Assembly: GCA_037447655.1 (NCBI GenBank)
Contig: JBBHKE010002196.1
Location: 1-64,000 of the forward strand
Direction of reading: 5' to 3'
From: Zygnema cylindricum
Lineage: Eukaryota > Streptophyta > Zygnematophyceae > Zygnematales > Zygnemataceae
DNA: 64,000 bases
Below are positions 20,992-32,824 of this stretch, in pieces. Each line of letters starts with the position of its first letter. The stretch's first letter is position 1. Below the pieces are notes generated by a model. That model made no database searches, had not been told where the DNA came from, and saw only the letters and a program-made list of their open reading frames with translations. The translations under genes and the position numbers were made by a program.

Positions 20992-23900
20992 TTTAACGAA
21001 CCTGCTCCAACTTGAGGTTCTACAGGGCAGCCGCTTTTCCACATATGTCGAGTACTTTCCAAAAGCGGTAGAGAGGCATTTGTCGCATCTTTTCCCGACA
21101 TTCCTTCCGACTCTTCCGTCACGAAGAGCTCCACTCGGAGGTTTAAAGATTGATCGTAGTCAGGACAAATTGCCGCAGCCTCTATTTCCTCAAGGAGAGG
21201 GAGAGAGGAGGATGATTTCACCGCCCATACAAATGTGACACTGGATGGAAGCCTAAAGTCCAAAAGGCAATCATGTAAACGCATTAGAAGAAATTTCAGA
21301 TCTAAATTGTGCTGCAATTTCATACATTTTTCAGCATGTCAGATCCCGTGGAAAGTTAAATTTTTCGTAGTTACACAAAAAAGGGAAAAAATACTAAGGA
21401 GCGGTCTTTTTAAGGTGTTTTTTCACCTTCGTTCATTGGATTTGCATCTGTGAAGGAGATCTCGAAGAAGAGACATAATTGGAGAAATTCCACTCCCACC
21501 GGCGATTAATACCAAAGAATCATACCTGTACCAACCAAAGTATGCAATAAAATATTATTTTATAAATGAAATTATCGAGCAAGTTTTTCATCTATTTTTT
21601 CAAAATTTTCTTCCAGAATTTAAACATTATCTAAGAGTCAATTCCTCAAAACATCCCAAAAATAAATCTGTGGATATCTGAAGGATTTTAAAAGAAAATA
21701 AATACAAGCTTACTTGGAAAAATAGTCCTGTTCTTGTCCATAAGGTCCCTCCACTCTGAGCAATAATGGCTCCTGATTGGCCACCAATTTCTGGAGGCCA
21801 TTTGTCCACTCCCCTACGGGCTTCACTATAAGACAGATTTTATTATTTCCGTCGAGAGGAGAGGAAGTGACACTGAAGGGATGCCATTGGAGTTGAGAGA
21901 GGATGGGAATATTTATAAAGAGAGAGTCCAAAGGTTTGTATTTGAAATCTGCAAAAGGATAGAAAAAGATCCGTAACTAATGAGAGGAAGCGAGAGGGAA
22001 AGGAGAAAAGACGATGAGTGATAAATGTTGGGAGAGACAAACACGGGGAGTAGAGGGAGAGGGAGAGGTAAAGACAGACGGAGGGGACAGTCAAAGACAA
22101 TCATATAGAAAGAGGTACGAATAGTGGCAAAGACACAATTCAAAAGAAAAAAAATATAAGAGTGAGGCATAAAGTCTGTCACAGAGAGATACAAAAATGA
22201 CAAACCCAGAGAGGAGAATTTAAAAGAAAAAAGAGCGGATATAGAGACTGTCATGGAGAGATACAATAATGGCAAATCCAGAGAGGAGAATCAAAAGCAA
22301 AACAGAGAGAGAGAATGGGACAGAGAGAGAGGGATAAAGAGAGAAGAATAAAGGTGATCGCTAAGTAGGATAACTCACGACCAGTTGTACCACGTTCACA
22401 GAAGCAGAGTATAGAGACGTAGCTAAGATGAAGGGAGGGGGGAGAGAGAGAGACAGAGGGTTATCCCACCTGGTGCGGTAGGCAAAGTGAGTTCCACAGT
22501 TCCGTCGGCGTGAAGTACGGTACTTTCCGCTTGGACCAAGTGCATTCCTTGGCACATTCTTAAAATTCGATCGATCCCGTAAATAAGGAGAGAAGGAAAT
22601 AGTATGACAAACCAATAGGATTTCAAATGCATCAAGAAAAATAACACGAAGATAAAATAGAGCTGCATTCCAAAAACACCCACATTTCAAAATGTCAAAA
22701 TTTCTGATGTTTGAAATGTATTTGATACGATGATCGATTCCAAACGTCACAAGCATTTTCGGTACATATCACAAGTTTTCAGGTCTTCTTTGCACAATAT
22801 AATTTACTGTTTGTGTAATAAGATGTTTTTTTGGGTTTGAGATGATATTTTTAATTTACCTGATGAGTTCTGATAAACAATTCGAAAAACTTTCGGCGAA
22901 TCGGCGAAATTGCAGTTATCCAAATAATTATACCTGAGACAAGAGAGATAAATCCTGCGAGATAATTTACATGGTGTGGTTGCCATAGCCACGCCTGGAC
23001 AAGAAAAAAATCATAAAGACAAAAACAATACCTTAGTTCAGAAAAATTAAGACGTTCGATTATATCGAATATCACTGCAATTGGCTGCGTAAAATCTTGT
23101 GAAAGAGAGCCTTCAAGACATAAAAACGCAATAACCGAAATATTGAAAAATTAGAGCACGGATGCATATGTCAAAAGGAAAGGGTGAGAGGGGAAAGAAA
23201 AACCTCTTACAGTCTCATTAAATTCTCCTTTTTGAATCCATAAAATCCAATATCCCATTCCATGAATAGTCATACAAGTTAACATAATATGTGAAATCCA
23301 TCTATGATATGTTGCTGCTTTTTCGAAAGGAACTCCAATTGCTCTCAAAAGAGGAGAACGTCTTGCGACCGGAAAAAACATAATTGATACAATTATTCCG
23401 GCAACTAATCCGAACTTTTCTAAAGTCTTGTCCATTTTCCATTGCCATCTGCAAAATAATAATAGCAAAAACAAAATCGGGAGAGACTTTGGATTAAATA
23501 AAATAATTCAGAAACTAGAAAGAAAAAATAATAATGAAACGATCATAATAGAACAGAAGCATCTCAGGGAAATGGAGAATGAAAAAAAAGAAAGGGAATG
23601 AAAGAATACAAAAAAAAAACCAAAAAGAATAAACAGGACTTTTGAGGATTTGGGAGGGTCTTTGGGGTTTTCAGATGATAGTTACATGAATTCAGTCGGT
23701 GTCTTCTTATTCTTTTTGATGAGATCTGCCCATCTGATATCAATGCTTTTCATACTTGCCCAAGTCTCTCTTGAAAACAACCAAACAAAAATAAATATTG
23801 CGATAGTTAACCAAAACAGTTCACTGAGTGTTACGATTCCAAAAATTCGATTCGAAAAAATGAGAGTTCGCGCCCATCGAGGGATAAATTTCCCAAAAGG

Positions 23901-24691
23901 AAGGGACCTAAACCACAAATAAAACAGAGAAAAAAATTGATTAACAGAAATAATGATTAGTTATTAGATATTAAAACAAGGAGTCTCCCAGTTTCCACAA
24001 ACCCAGAAGAAAAAATATAAACTAAAAAAGATAATTTGAAAATTTGATACTTAGAATGTAATGAAATGAAATCACATTTTTTCAAAAGAGTATTGCTATA
24101 CAGAACATAAAGAATTAAAGAAAAAAAAAGTACCTGTTCGGGAATTGATTTCGATCAATTTTCAAATAGAGGTAGGAAAGGATGGTGAGAACTAAAATAG
24201 GGAGGACAAAAAGCACCCACGTGGCATCTGTGAATCCCAGGAGGCAACAGTTAGGAAGAGAGTAGTGAAAGAAGCAGATAAAGATTATCAGAGAGATGGA
24301 AGGAGAGAAAAAGTAAAAGAAAGACAGCTGAAGACTGTAACTAACGTGTAAGGGAAAGATAGTGAAAGAGTGGAAGGAGAAATTGGAGAGATCAAGATAG
24401 GCAGGAAAAGGAAGGGGACAGTGGAAGGAGAAGGAAAGGGTTGGGTAAAGAGGGATAGTAAAAGACGTTATCTAAAGGTTTAATGTGGGGGAAACGAAGA
24501 AGGGAAAGGGAGCTGCAGACAGGGGAGTAAAACAAGAAAACTACGGGAGGGGAGGCGATGGAGAGAGAGGGAGAGGGAGAGAAAGAGAGGCGCGTGGGGA
24601 GACAAAAGAAAGAAAATAATGGGAAAAAAAGAAACAAAAAAGGAATAGAGAAAGACAAAAAAGACAAAAAAGACAAAAATAGAGAAAGAGA

Positions 24692-24732
<41 letters not shown>

Positions 24733-25333
24733 CACCTTCTAGGTCCAGATATCCGGATTCGGCAATGTGTTTCGACCAGTCCCACCATTTGAGAGGAGTG
24801 AAGGCCCACTCACAAATAAAAAGTACCAAAATTCCAGACATTGCCAAGATCAAAGACATGGCTAGCCTGGAAATGGATGGAAAAATAATCAAATTTAATG
24901 TTTAATAACACTTTCAGAATCTTTATTAATTTTCTGAAATAGGTTTCTTATTTCACCTATATAAGGGAATTTCGTAGTCGGGGGAAAGTAGGAAACATTG
25001 TTTAAAAGGGTAAGGGGGATTATTATGTTTAAACAGATAACATATACGACATTTTGGGATTTTTTAAAAACTGTGAATTTATTTGGGTTTTGGGGTTTAT
25101 TTTAGGGAAGTTTTTCAATTGTGACATTGGTGTTTATTTTCGTAAATTTTAGTTTTTTTTTCCTAATTTCGACTTTATCACAAAAAGTGTCAAAATCTAA
25201 AATTTTAGGTCAAACCTCGAAAAGTCCAAATTATGAAACGAAGTTAAACCATTTGAAACCATGATTGGAATATCCACATGGAATAAGGTAAGAATAAAAC
25301 TTACAAAACGGAAAGATAAGAAACTCTCCCCAT
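19799..25333 (-). CDS. Ferric-chelate reductase (FRO/NADPH oxidase superfamily), 13 exons, 722 aa
   Basis: A membrane flavocytochrome that moves electrons from NADPH through FAD and two hemes to Fe(III) on the other side of the membrane. Exons on minus (plus coordinates): 25305-25333, 24736-24866, 24134-24227, 23686-23907, 23211-23448, 22860-22994, 22470-22662, 21714-21948, 21427-21525, 21002-21252, 20429-20670, 20122-20236, 19799-19983. All have GT/AG limits, phases agree, and the sum is 2169 nt with TAG stop. Length fits plant FROs (about 700-750 aa). Heme ligands: H207 and H221 (x13), H282 and H295 (x12). FAD motif HPFSVTSS near 370, NADPH motifs GGSGISP at 435-441 and VCGPRGM near 680. 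Multiple membrane segments, including VGVTIYYVAFLVGLLASMGL near the C-terminus. The 29-bp first exon is the least certain; ATG at 24859 is the alternative. Introns hold long CT tracts. No break seen, so probably functional. Confidence 0.93.
20760..20990. repeat. (GA)n microsatellites in FRO intron 10
   Basis: Two purine tracts (about 20760-20842 and 20927-20990) flank the duplicated exon piece. A similar tract at 24670-24730 lies just after the exon 2 donor. Confidence 0.9.
20846..20922 (-). repeat. Partial tandem copy of FRO exon 10 end
   Basis: Closely resembles 20996-21073, that is, the last ~70 nt of exon 10 plus its donor site. It lies inside intron 10, separated from the exon by a (GA)n tract (20927-20990). 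It keeps a donor-like GCAG|GT, giving a possible decoy splice site. Reading frames in the copy are partly conserved (STRKMWKSSCPVEPQVGAG). Confidence 0.85.
24558..24730. repeat. Purine-rich (GA)n/(AAAGAC)n tract in FRO intron 2
   Basis: Includes GACAAAAAA repeats and an uninterrupted GA run ending five bases from the exon 2 donor (24735/24736). In the sense strand it is CT-rich. Confidence 0.9.
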
Positions 25334-25559
25334 GATTCTCTAGTTTGTTGACCTCTAGAAAATAAATATTTTAAAAGAAAACAATAGTCGGAGATATGTA
25401 TAAAAAAGAGGGAAGGGGAAATCAAAAATCTAAAAGCTAGGAAGAGAACAAGAAAGAGAGAGAGCAAAAAGAGAGAGTGGAAGCCGAAGAGAGAGAGAAA
25501 AAGAAGGGAAAAAGTACTTTCTCCCTTTGCGAGGGAGAGAGTGTGAATAGATGATGTTA

Positions 25560-26209
25560 AGGTAATCGACGCCCTCGACCTTTATAGTTTCAAGTTCCAA
25601 ATGTCGGCACCGGAAATCCCGGCACCGACATTTCTAGCATTCCGTACAGCACATGACCGATATGATGGTTGATATTTGGTACACGCATTTTCGATTCAGC
25701 TACTGTACGGACGCACGTTGCCGGAGCGCTCAGAATTAAAGGAGCTTTTGGTTTTTATGTTTAACACACTTTTTAGCAGATTGGCTGTACGGTCACACGT
25801 GGCGCGAACGCTCGAACATTTCATAACTAATTTTTTGTACGGCCTGAGCGTGGCGAAAGCGTCTGGGCATTTTTTAACTGAAAATATGTACAAATACACG
25901 TGGCTGGCGGCTATGAAGTGAATTCCAGACGCGACAGTCACAAAAAATACGGTTCTATAACGTACTGAAAATGTCATTTCGTACGATAAGAGTGCACAAA
26001 ACGCGTGGGAGGAGCGTGTCAGACGTCACTAGGCGCGAAAAATTCACGGTCCTTCGCACGTGTGAACAGCAGAAGTTATTGCCTCGCTGGAAATGCACCA
26101 ATCCGAAATTACGAAGGTCCGTACAGATAAGTGCTTGAAGTATTTTGTCGTTTTCCGTTACATTTAGTGACAAGTATTATTGGAAGGAGTGTAGAGTAGA
26201 GTGTCTCCC
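25560..26209. other. Upstream region of FRO, no gene seen
   Basis: Lies between the CT-rich presumed 5' UTR of FRO and the CCCT tract. It contains several CACGTGGC/ACACGTGG words (for example 25795-25803 and 25899-25905) and repeated GTACGG words. It is the likely FRO promoter by position; no TATA box could be chosen with confidence. Confidence 0.4.
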
Positions 26210-26840
26210 CCGCCCTCCGCTTTCATGTGATCTTTTCTGGATCAAGTCCCTCTCTCGCTCCCTCTCTGACTCCTCCCCTCTCCATTTCCCCTCCTCCCCT
26301 CCTCCCCTCCTCCCCTCTCTCTTCTCGCCCTCCCTCCTCCCCCTCGATCCTACCTCAATTTCCCACTTCCCCCTTCCCCTCTCTCTCTCTCTCTTTACCT
26401 CTATCTTCTCTCCCTCCCTCCCTCCCTCCCTCCATCCCTACCTCCCTTTCTCCATCTCTCCCTCCCTCCCTCCCTATCTCCCTCTCTCCTTCCCTCCCTC
26501 TCTCCCTCCCTCCCTCTCTCTCTCCCTCCCTTCCTCCCTCTCTTCCTTCCTCCCTCCCTCCCTCCCTCCCTCTCTCCCTCCCTTCCTCCCTCCCTTCTTC
26601 CCTCCCTCCCTCCCCCCCCTCTCTCCCTCCCTTCCTCCCTCTCTCCCTTTCTCCCTCCCTCCCTCCCTCTCTCAGTCCCTTCATCCCTCCCTTTTCTCTC
26701 TCCCAATCGTCATCCCTCCCTCCCTTCCTCTCTCCCTCCCTCCATCCTTCCATCCACCTACCTCCCTCCCTCTCTCCATCTCTCCCTCCCTCCCTCCCTC
26801 CCTCCCTCCCTCCCTCTCTCCCTCCCTCCCTCCCTCCCTC
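26210..26840. repeat. Long CCCT/CTCCCT tract, ~630 bp
   Basis: Almost pure pyrimidine on plus with dozens of CCCTCCCTCCCT blocks, so the minus strand has GGGAGGGAGGGAGGG motifs able to form G-quadruplexes. It starts about 880 bp upstream of the FRO ATG. All long reading frames here (Pro/Ser/Leu or Gly/Arg/Glu repeats) are artefacts. Confidence 0.97.
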
Positions 26841-27750
26841 CAAAAACCTTCAACATATTATCAATGCTAATTGGGAAATGGAAGTATACATCATCTTTTT
26901 TTTTGGGGTTTAATTAATCTTTTGGGTTTTTAAAAGGGGATAAAAGTAATTCAGAGGGGTTTGAATCCCACTTAATTAGAGTGGTATTTTATTTATTTTT
27001 TAACTAAAGAGTAAAATGCACCACCACAAAGTTTTAAATCAGAAAAATTCGAACTTTTTCTTTTTTTTTACAGGAATTGGTTTGGTGGAACTCCTAAACA
27101 AAAAAACGAAAAACAAAAAAAACAAAAAAAAAACAAAAAAAAAAAACCTAAAAAAACCCTTAAAAACCCTAAAAAACCCTTATAAATAATATCCAACTGC
27201 ACACAAGAAAAATAAAAATAATAACAAAAAAATAAAAACGTCAGAACCTATTAGATAAACTATTTCAAACTGAGGAAAAAGAAAAGCATAAATTCACAAT
27301 AGTACACCTTTGAATCCGTACCATCGTACGAACTAAAATTCAAAAGGGAGAGAGGGAAGGGGATGATAGAAGGGAGATTGAGAAGAGGGAGAGGGAGAGG
27401 GAGACGGAGAGGGAGAGGCAGGTTGCAGAGAATCTGTTTTTTCCCAAGGCCCATCCGATTATAATTTTGGAAAATTTTATTCTCGAATCTGATCCTATTC
27501 GGAGATGCAGCCGGATCCGGACGATCTGGCTGCTAGGATGTGACGAATCCGTGATGACGCGTGTCCCTACAAGAAAAATAAAAGTACAGTACTTTTCAAC
27601 AGGTGCTTGTCGGACTGATCAATGATGACCTACTGTACGGACAACGCGCGTTTAGCCTACAGTCCTACACAGACGTAAAGAGCTGTCAACTCGGAAAGTC
27701 GGCGGAAACAATGTCAAATCGTGCGAAAAGACTTGGTAACCGTATTGTAC
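26841..27750. other. Non-coding stretch
   Basis: AT-rich, with A-runs and repeated AAAACCCT-like words at 27148-27185 (AAAAAACCCTTAAAAACCCT type), and a short GAGGGA tract at 27343-27420. No gene recognised. Confidence 0.5.
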
Positions 27751-27751
27751 G

Positions 27752-28322
27752 TTAAATTCGATCGTAATAATAGTTGTTCACACATTTAAGAGCGAACGAT
27801 TCAATGGCGACGAATTATGCGTAACGGACGCATTGAACGTTTTGAAAAAATCGTAAAAATCGTTAATGTATGCTCGTCCGTACTATTACATACATGTAAA
27901 CAAAAATGCATTTTACAAGTACCGCAGTTTGTACATTTTCCGTACATTTCCCGTATCCTTTCTAAATAGTCTGTACATTTTCGGTACAAAAAATGAATTT
28001 TACATGTACCGCAGTTTGTTTAATTTCCGTAAATTTCCCGTATCTTTTCGTAATAGTCTGTACATTTACATAAATTTATGTTCAGTTAACCCGACAGAAA
28101 GTACTACGAAGTGCAGCTTAAGTTTTCGTCAAAGTCATTACATTTACAGTATAGAACCATACAGTTATCGTAAAATACCGTTCAGTTTCGGTAAATTAGC
28201 CGTTCAATTTAACGGACAGAAAGTACATCGCGACATTTTGCGATTTTTTCAACAGTCACGAATTATACGTTTCAATCGGAAAAAAGGAAAAAATCGCACG
28301 ATTTGAACAACAGCGATCGTAA
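27752..28322. repeat. Possible TIR element with ~87-bp internal repeat
   Basis: Left end CGATCGTAATAATAGTTGTTCA resembles the inverted right end (GAACAACAGCGATCGTAATGA). Inside, 27906-27990 and 27993-28070 are imperfect copies (shared CCGCAGTTTGT and TTTCCCGTATC words). The resulting open frame looks repetitive, not like a protein. Confidence 0.35.
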
Positions 28323-28364
28323 TGATGTAGTAACTAGGAAGGAGAAGCAGCATATAGCGTTTTC

Positions 28365-28620
28365 GACTGTTTTTTGTACATTTGAACTTAAGTAGATATA
28401 AAAGTTATTTCAAAACTTGGTATGGGAAAATCATCTGGGTACATAAGGGGGGAAAGGTAAAAAAACGTTTAAAGACTCAAGAGGCAAGAGAAAATGAGCT
28501 AAGTCTAGAACATTAAGCAAACAATGCCAACTAAAGCATTTATACATCTAACGCTAACTAAACAATTACCTACTTCATTCTCTACTAGAAATGACTACCA
28601 ACAAAGTGAATAAACCTACA
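28365..28620 (+). repeat. Dispersed repeat D, copy 1
   Basis: Direct-orientation match to 35155-35402, sharing TTTGTACATTTGAACT, GGGAAAATCAT, AACATTAAGCAAACAA and AATGACTACCAA. Copies diverge on the right. The following 28621-29341 has no recognised gene. Confidence 0.8.
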
Positions 28621-29341
28621 CAATAAGACTATTCACAACCTCTAAAAACAAAAGTCCACTACCGCAAATGTCAAGGATGTGGATCATATCCTTTGATAGA
28701 AGGTTTGGAAGGCGTCGCCTATCATTCGCCACCATGCTTCGTAAGAGAACTGTCGCAACTCCATCTTACCAAAAGGCAATTGGTACACATTGAAGATAAG
28801 AAAAAAATGAAAAAGATGGCGGCGAACTCTTAAAGGCTTTTATAAGAAATATTTTTGCAACTAATGGTGATGTGAATGCGTCAGATGAATTTTTTAAAGA
28901 TCAAAAAATGTCCAACCCAAATGGGACAAATTGATTCGTTAGGTCTCGATGAGAGTAATCTCGTTCCATAGAAGTTGATAAACCCCGAGCAGCCTCATGT
29001 CTATGCAATGTCGCACGAGAAAAAACGGGTGTCGCAATTAGATTTGTAAGTCACCACAACACCAAAGGTCCTCCTACACGTGAAGGAATATCAAGTGAAC
29101 CCGAGGGTTTCGACGACCATTACACTTCGGCCGAGCAAAGAGTCCACAAAAAGCCTCTCGTTTGAGAGTGCTTTCCCGCTTCGGAGCCAACAATTGTAAA
29201 TACGTCTTGCACCGAAATCATGTGCAATGTACGATTCCATTAATGTGAGAAAAAATGGGTTAAAAAAACCCTTGGAAATGAATAAGGTGCAATTATGTGT
29301 CCTCCATTAGACAACAAAATACAGGAAGCCTCTAGATAGTG

Positions 29342-29900
29342 TTTAACTAACCCACTTCAAGCCACATTCACTGCTGTCTAAGATGGCAAACTGACATTTT
29401 GACTGCACCCCTGTGCAGCCTGGACTCCTTTGAGTCTGTAGCAAAAGAATCACTGAAAACGGCCAACCAACCGACAGGTTATGAGCCGGCAAAAATGCAA
29501 ATTTTATACAAAGCTCTCTTAGAGAGAGAAGACTATCTACCAGATTTTCCTAAGTCCTAAATCCCTCTCACAACTCCTATCTACTGAAGTAAGGACCAAT
29601 CACATGACTTTAAAGTACAGAAAGGTACAATGACCGATGTCTTTTCTGTACAACCTGTGTACGACAAGGCCACTGAGTAGACGCGTGTCACTTTTCCACT
29701 CGTCCGTATGTTCCCCACAATTCCCGCGACCAAATATCATCTCTCCACGTGGCGCCAGGTCATGCCACGTACATAAACGTCAAAGTGGCCATTTCGCGAT
29801 CTCGACAGTGATATGCGCCGTCGGATTAAATCCGACATTAAATGTCGACCGTCGAAACAAATGTCCGATTCATTTGTTTCGTACAGAATGACGTCCGCAC
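29342..29900 (-). repeat. LTR-like repeat, family R, inverted copy
   Basis: Reverse complement relates to 7985-8545 and 7749-7975: shared CTCTCTTAGAGAG, GCATTTTTGCCGGCTCATAA and AGTGGGTTAGTTAAACAC-type words. No adjacent coding region in the matching orientation was found. Confidence 0.55.
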
Positions 29901-30014
29901 TGAAATACTTTAACTAGTTCTATGTTCCTTTGTTCACATTTCAGTTAATCGATTTCAGGATCATGTATTAGTTTAAATACGTATCACACCCTATGTATTT
30001 TAACGGAGTTCATG

Positions 30015-30082
30015 ACAGACTAGTTAGAGCTACCGGCTACGCCGTACTCTACCGGTCGGAGGTTCGAGTCCTGTCGGACTCA
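30015..30082 (+). other. tRNA-like segment (possible SINE head or tRNA relic)
   Basis: Contains a perfect B-box GGTTCGAGTCC and an A-box-like CTAGTTAGAGCTACCGG. A possible acceptor pairing is GAGTTC with GGACTC. The arms do not fold into a standard cloverleaf, so it is not called as a tRNA gene. Confidence 0.35.
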
Positions 30083-30087
30083 ACCTT

Positions 30088-30296
30088 TTGTTTGAGAGAG
30101 ACATTTTTCACTCCTTGGTCTTGCATGCAGAACTAAGGCAGCCATGGCTTAACCACCCTCTCTATCCTTCAGTAACTACATCAAGTATGGGGGCTAGAGA
30201 GAGGAGGTGAAGAGAGGCTGTCTGCCCTTTTCTTTTTCATTTTATACTAACCTATTTATAGCTAGAAAATACTCTAGAAATCAATCAATTTCAACA
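30088..30296 (-). repeat. Copia-2 3' LTR
   Basis: On minus it begins TGTTGAAATTGATTGATTTC, following the purine-containing AATAAGGCGAG. A CA end near 30088 is plausible. A diverged copy lies on plus at 46739-46860. It contains a TATA-like word (CTATAAATAGG on minus). Confidence 0.6.
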
Positions 30297-32420
30297 CTCG
30301 CCTTATTTTCTAGTCTAGTTTTAACTTTAGTTTTAGTCCACATTTTTCTCTGCTATATTTGAATTTAGGAGATGACACTGGTTTTGTTATCATATCAGCC
30401 ACCATTTCCTCATCAAATCTATATACAAGATTCACAATCTTATTCTCAACCTTTTCCCTCACAAAACTCAATTGTATGTCTATCTGATTAGCTTTGAAAT
30501 GATGTTTTGGATTAGTTGCAATTGCAATGGCAGCTTGATTATCACAAAACTCTTCATGCACTCCCTCCTTGATATACCCTAGTTCTTGCAACAAGGACTT
30601 GACCCACATCAAGAACAAGAGGCCATGTACTCAGCCTCCATAGTAGACTGAGCAACTACTTTTTGTTGCTAACTACTCCAACAGCAAGCACCTTCCCCCA
30701 CATACAACACATATCTAGATGTGCATCTTCTTATAGATGCGTCCCCATAACTGGCATCACTCCAAGTAGTGATGTCAGTCTGCTCCCCTCCCAAATGCAA
30801 CAATAACTCTATGGTTCCCACCAGATATCTCATGACTCTCTTGGCTGCCTCCCAGTCTCTCTTCTTAGGATCATTAAGACTCCTACTGAGTACTCCAACT
30901 GCTGCCGCAATTTCCGGCCTGGTACGGTTCATATAATATATCAAACTTTCTACAACCTGTCTATAAGGGATAGACTTCATAAACTCTCTCTCCACTGGAC
31001 TCATCTGATCATCTAAGATCACCACTCCTACTTCTTCACTTCCATCACTTATTTTTTCAAGTCCATGGGAGTGGTACAACTGTTAGCCTTTTCCATCTGT
31101 AATTTCTCATGCATATTACCTATCGTTTCTTTCTAAGTAAGTCTGATAATCCTTTTACCCCTATCTCTCTCCATTTAGATCCCCAATATGTATTTTACCT
31201 CACCTAAATCCTTCATATCAAATCTGCCTCTAAGATCTTTCTTTAGCATATTGATCTTTTCCAAAGACTTACGAGCAAAAGCAGATAATCCACATAAATT
31301 GCAATAAAAATGACACCATTCTCATCCTCAAACATATAGATAGAATGGTTGGAACAGATCCTGATATACCCCAGACCGGTGAGAAACTCTTCTAGTTTCT
31401 TATTCTAATGTCGGGGAGCTTGCTTGAGTCCATATAAGGACTTGATGAGCCTGCGCACTTTGCTCTCTTCTCCTTCCTCCACAAATCCCTCTGGTTGCCT
31501 CATGAATATCTCTTACTCGTACTCACCATTAAGAAAGGCAGTCTTAATATCTATCTGGTGAATTTCCATGTCTTCCGCTGCTGCCAAACTGAGGAGAATC
31601 CTTAGTGATTGGAACCGAACAACTAGAGCAAAGGTCTCCTCATAGTCAATCCCCTCCTTTCGGGTGAACCCCTTCGCTACCAATCGAGCCTTATATCTCT
31701 CAATGGTGTTATCTGGGTTCACTTTTAGTTTAAATACCCATTTACACCCAATAGGTTTTATGTCTGGAGGACAATTATCTAGTTCCCAAGTATTTGCTTC
31801 CATGATGGAGGCCATCTCATCATTTATGGCTCTAATCCATCTTTCTTTCTTTCTCTGGACTTTTCACTGCCTCCGAGTAAGACTGAGGCTCATATGGGTG
31901 AGATAGCTTAGTTACCTTATGAGCGGCCTGTTTTTCCTGTATCCTTTTGCTGCTCCTTCTCCCTCCCTCAAACTCTGAAGCTCGAATGGATGGAAGTCTT
32001 GGATTTCTCCTCACTGTCTCATCGGCTCTCGTGTCTATGGAAGCCGGTTTTGGTCCCACTTCTTCTATCTCTTCGAAGTCCATAAGAGTATGTGAAGCTT
32101 CTACTAGTCTCCTGTATCTTAGATCTCCTCTGATTCTGCAATCACGGTTTCACTCATGTCCCTTTCGAGAACGACCGAGTCCTCCTCACTTTCGCACTCA
32201 AATTTGATTCTTATCTTCTTTGTATATTTGGAGGGGTCAAATGAAATCCCTTCATCCATGACAACTAGGTGTTTGACCAGAATGATATCTTTCTTTGCTA
32301 AATCATAAACTCTATACCCTTTAACATCCTCATTATATCTCACAAAGAATCCAAGTTTTCCTTTAGCATCTAGTTTCATGTTTTTCTTATCCGTGTCAAG
32401 AATGTAAACTTGGCTACCAA
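30297..32420 (-). mobile_element. Copia-2: truncated Ty1/copia element (RT, RNase H, integrase tail)
   Basis: On minus, integrase C-terminal sequence (LGFFVRYNEDVKGYRVYD, 32119-32379) is followed by a linker (31832-32083), RT (GCKWVFKLKVNPD, RYKARLVAKGFTRKEGIDYEETFA, HQIDIKTAFLNGEYE, 31513-31815), a broken RT middle (31080-31512), then RNase H (30669-31079 and 30310-30618: WSDASYGDASIRRCTS, CDNQAAIAIATNPKHH). Gag, protease and integrase core are absent. Several stops and shifts make it inactive. Confidence 0.88.
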
Positions 32421-32639
32421 ATGTAGAAATTAATGGTACATTTTTAGTATTTTCTAGGTCTAAATAGAAATATAGAAAGAAGCCGAGGCAGTCTACCTCT
32501 AACTTCTCTCTCCAACTCTCAAACTTGTCGCAGTCACTGAGAAATTGGAGAGGGGGCTAGAGCCATGGCTACCTAGGCTATCCAGAGGTTTACGGGAAAT
32601 TTATATTAGTTAAGGTTTATTTATTTAAAATGAATGTGC

Positions 32640-32715
32640 CGGCGACAGGAATTGATCCTTGTACCTACCGGCCGGCAGACTGGAAGTAGCCGGTAGCCTT
32701 AGCCGTTAACTCTAG
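32640..32715 (-). other. Second tRNA-like segment
   Basis: On minus it has B-box-like GGATCAATTCC and the word GGCTACCGGCTAC, also found in the 30015-30082 segment. It is next to copia debris. No good cloverleaf was found. Confidence 0.3.
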
Positions 32716-32824
32716 GATTAACATTACGTAGTATATAGTTTGATAATTATTTAAACATGTAAACGTAGGAATAATCATTTAACTGTTATTGTTTACGGGA
32801 TACATAGATCCGGTAATGTATATG

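Noticed and set aside
24392-24892. FRO start at 24892 in a continuous frame
   Set aside because: That position is TTG, and a good acceptor (TTTCCAG) lies at 24867-24868; phase joins perfectly to the ATG exon at 25305-25333.
26145-26913. Frames up to 241 codons rich in Ser/Pro/Leu or Gly/Arg/Glu
   Set aside because: Pure translation of the CCCT tract.
27866-28306. 146-codon frame with Tyr/Phe/Arg repeats
   Set aside because: Produced by an imperfect 87-bp DNA repeat; no convincing protein features.
30015-30082. Functional tRNA gene
   Set aside because: B-box is perfect but D and anticodon arms do not fold properly.
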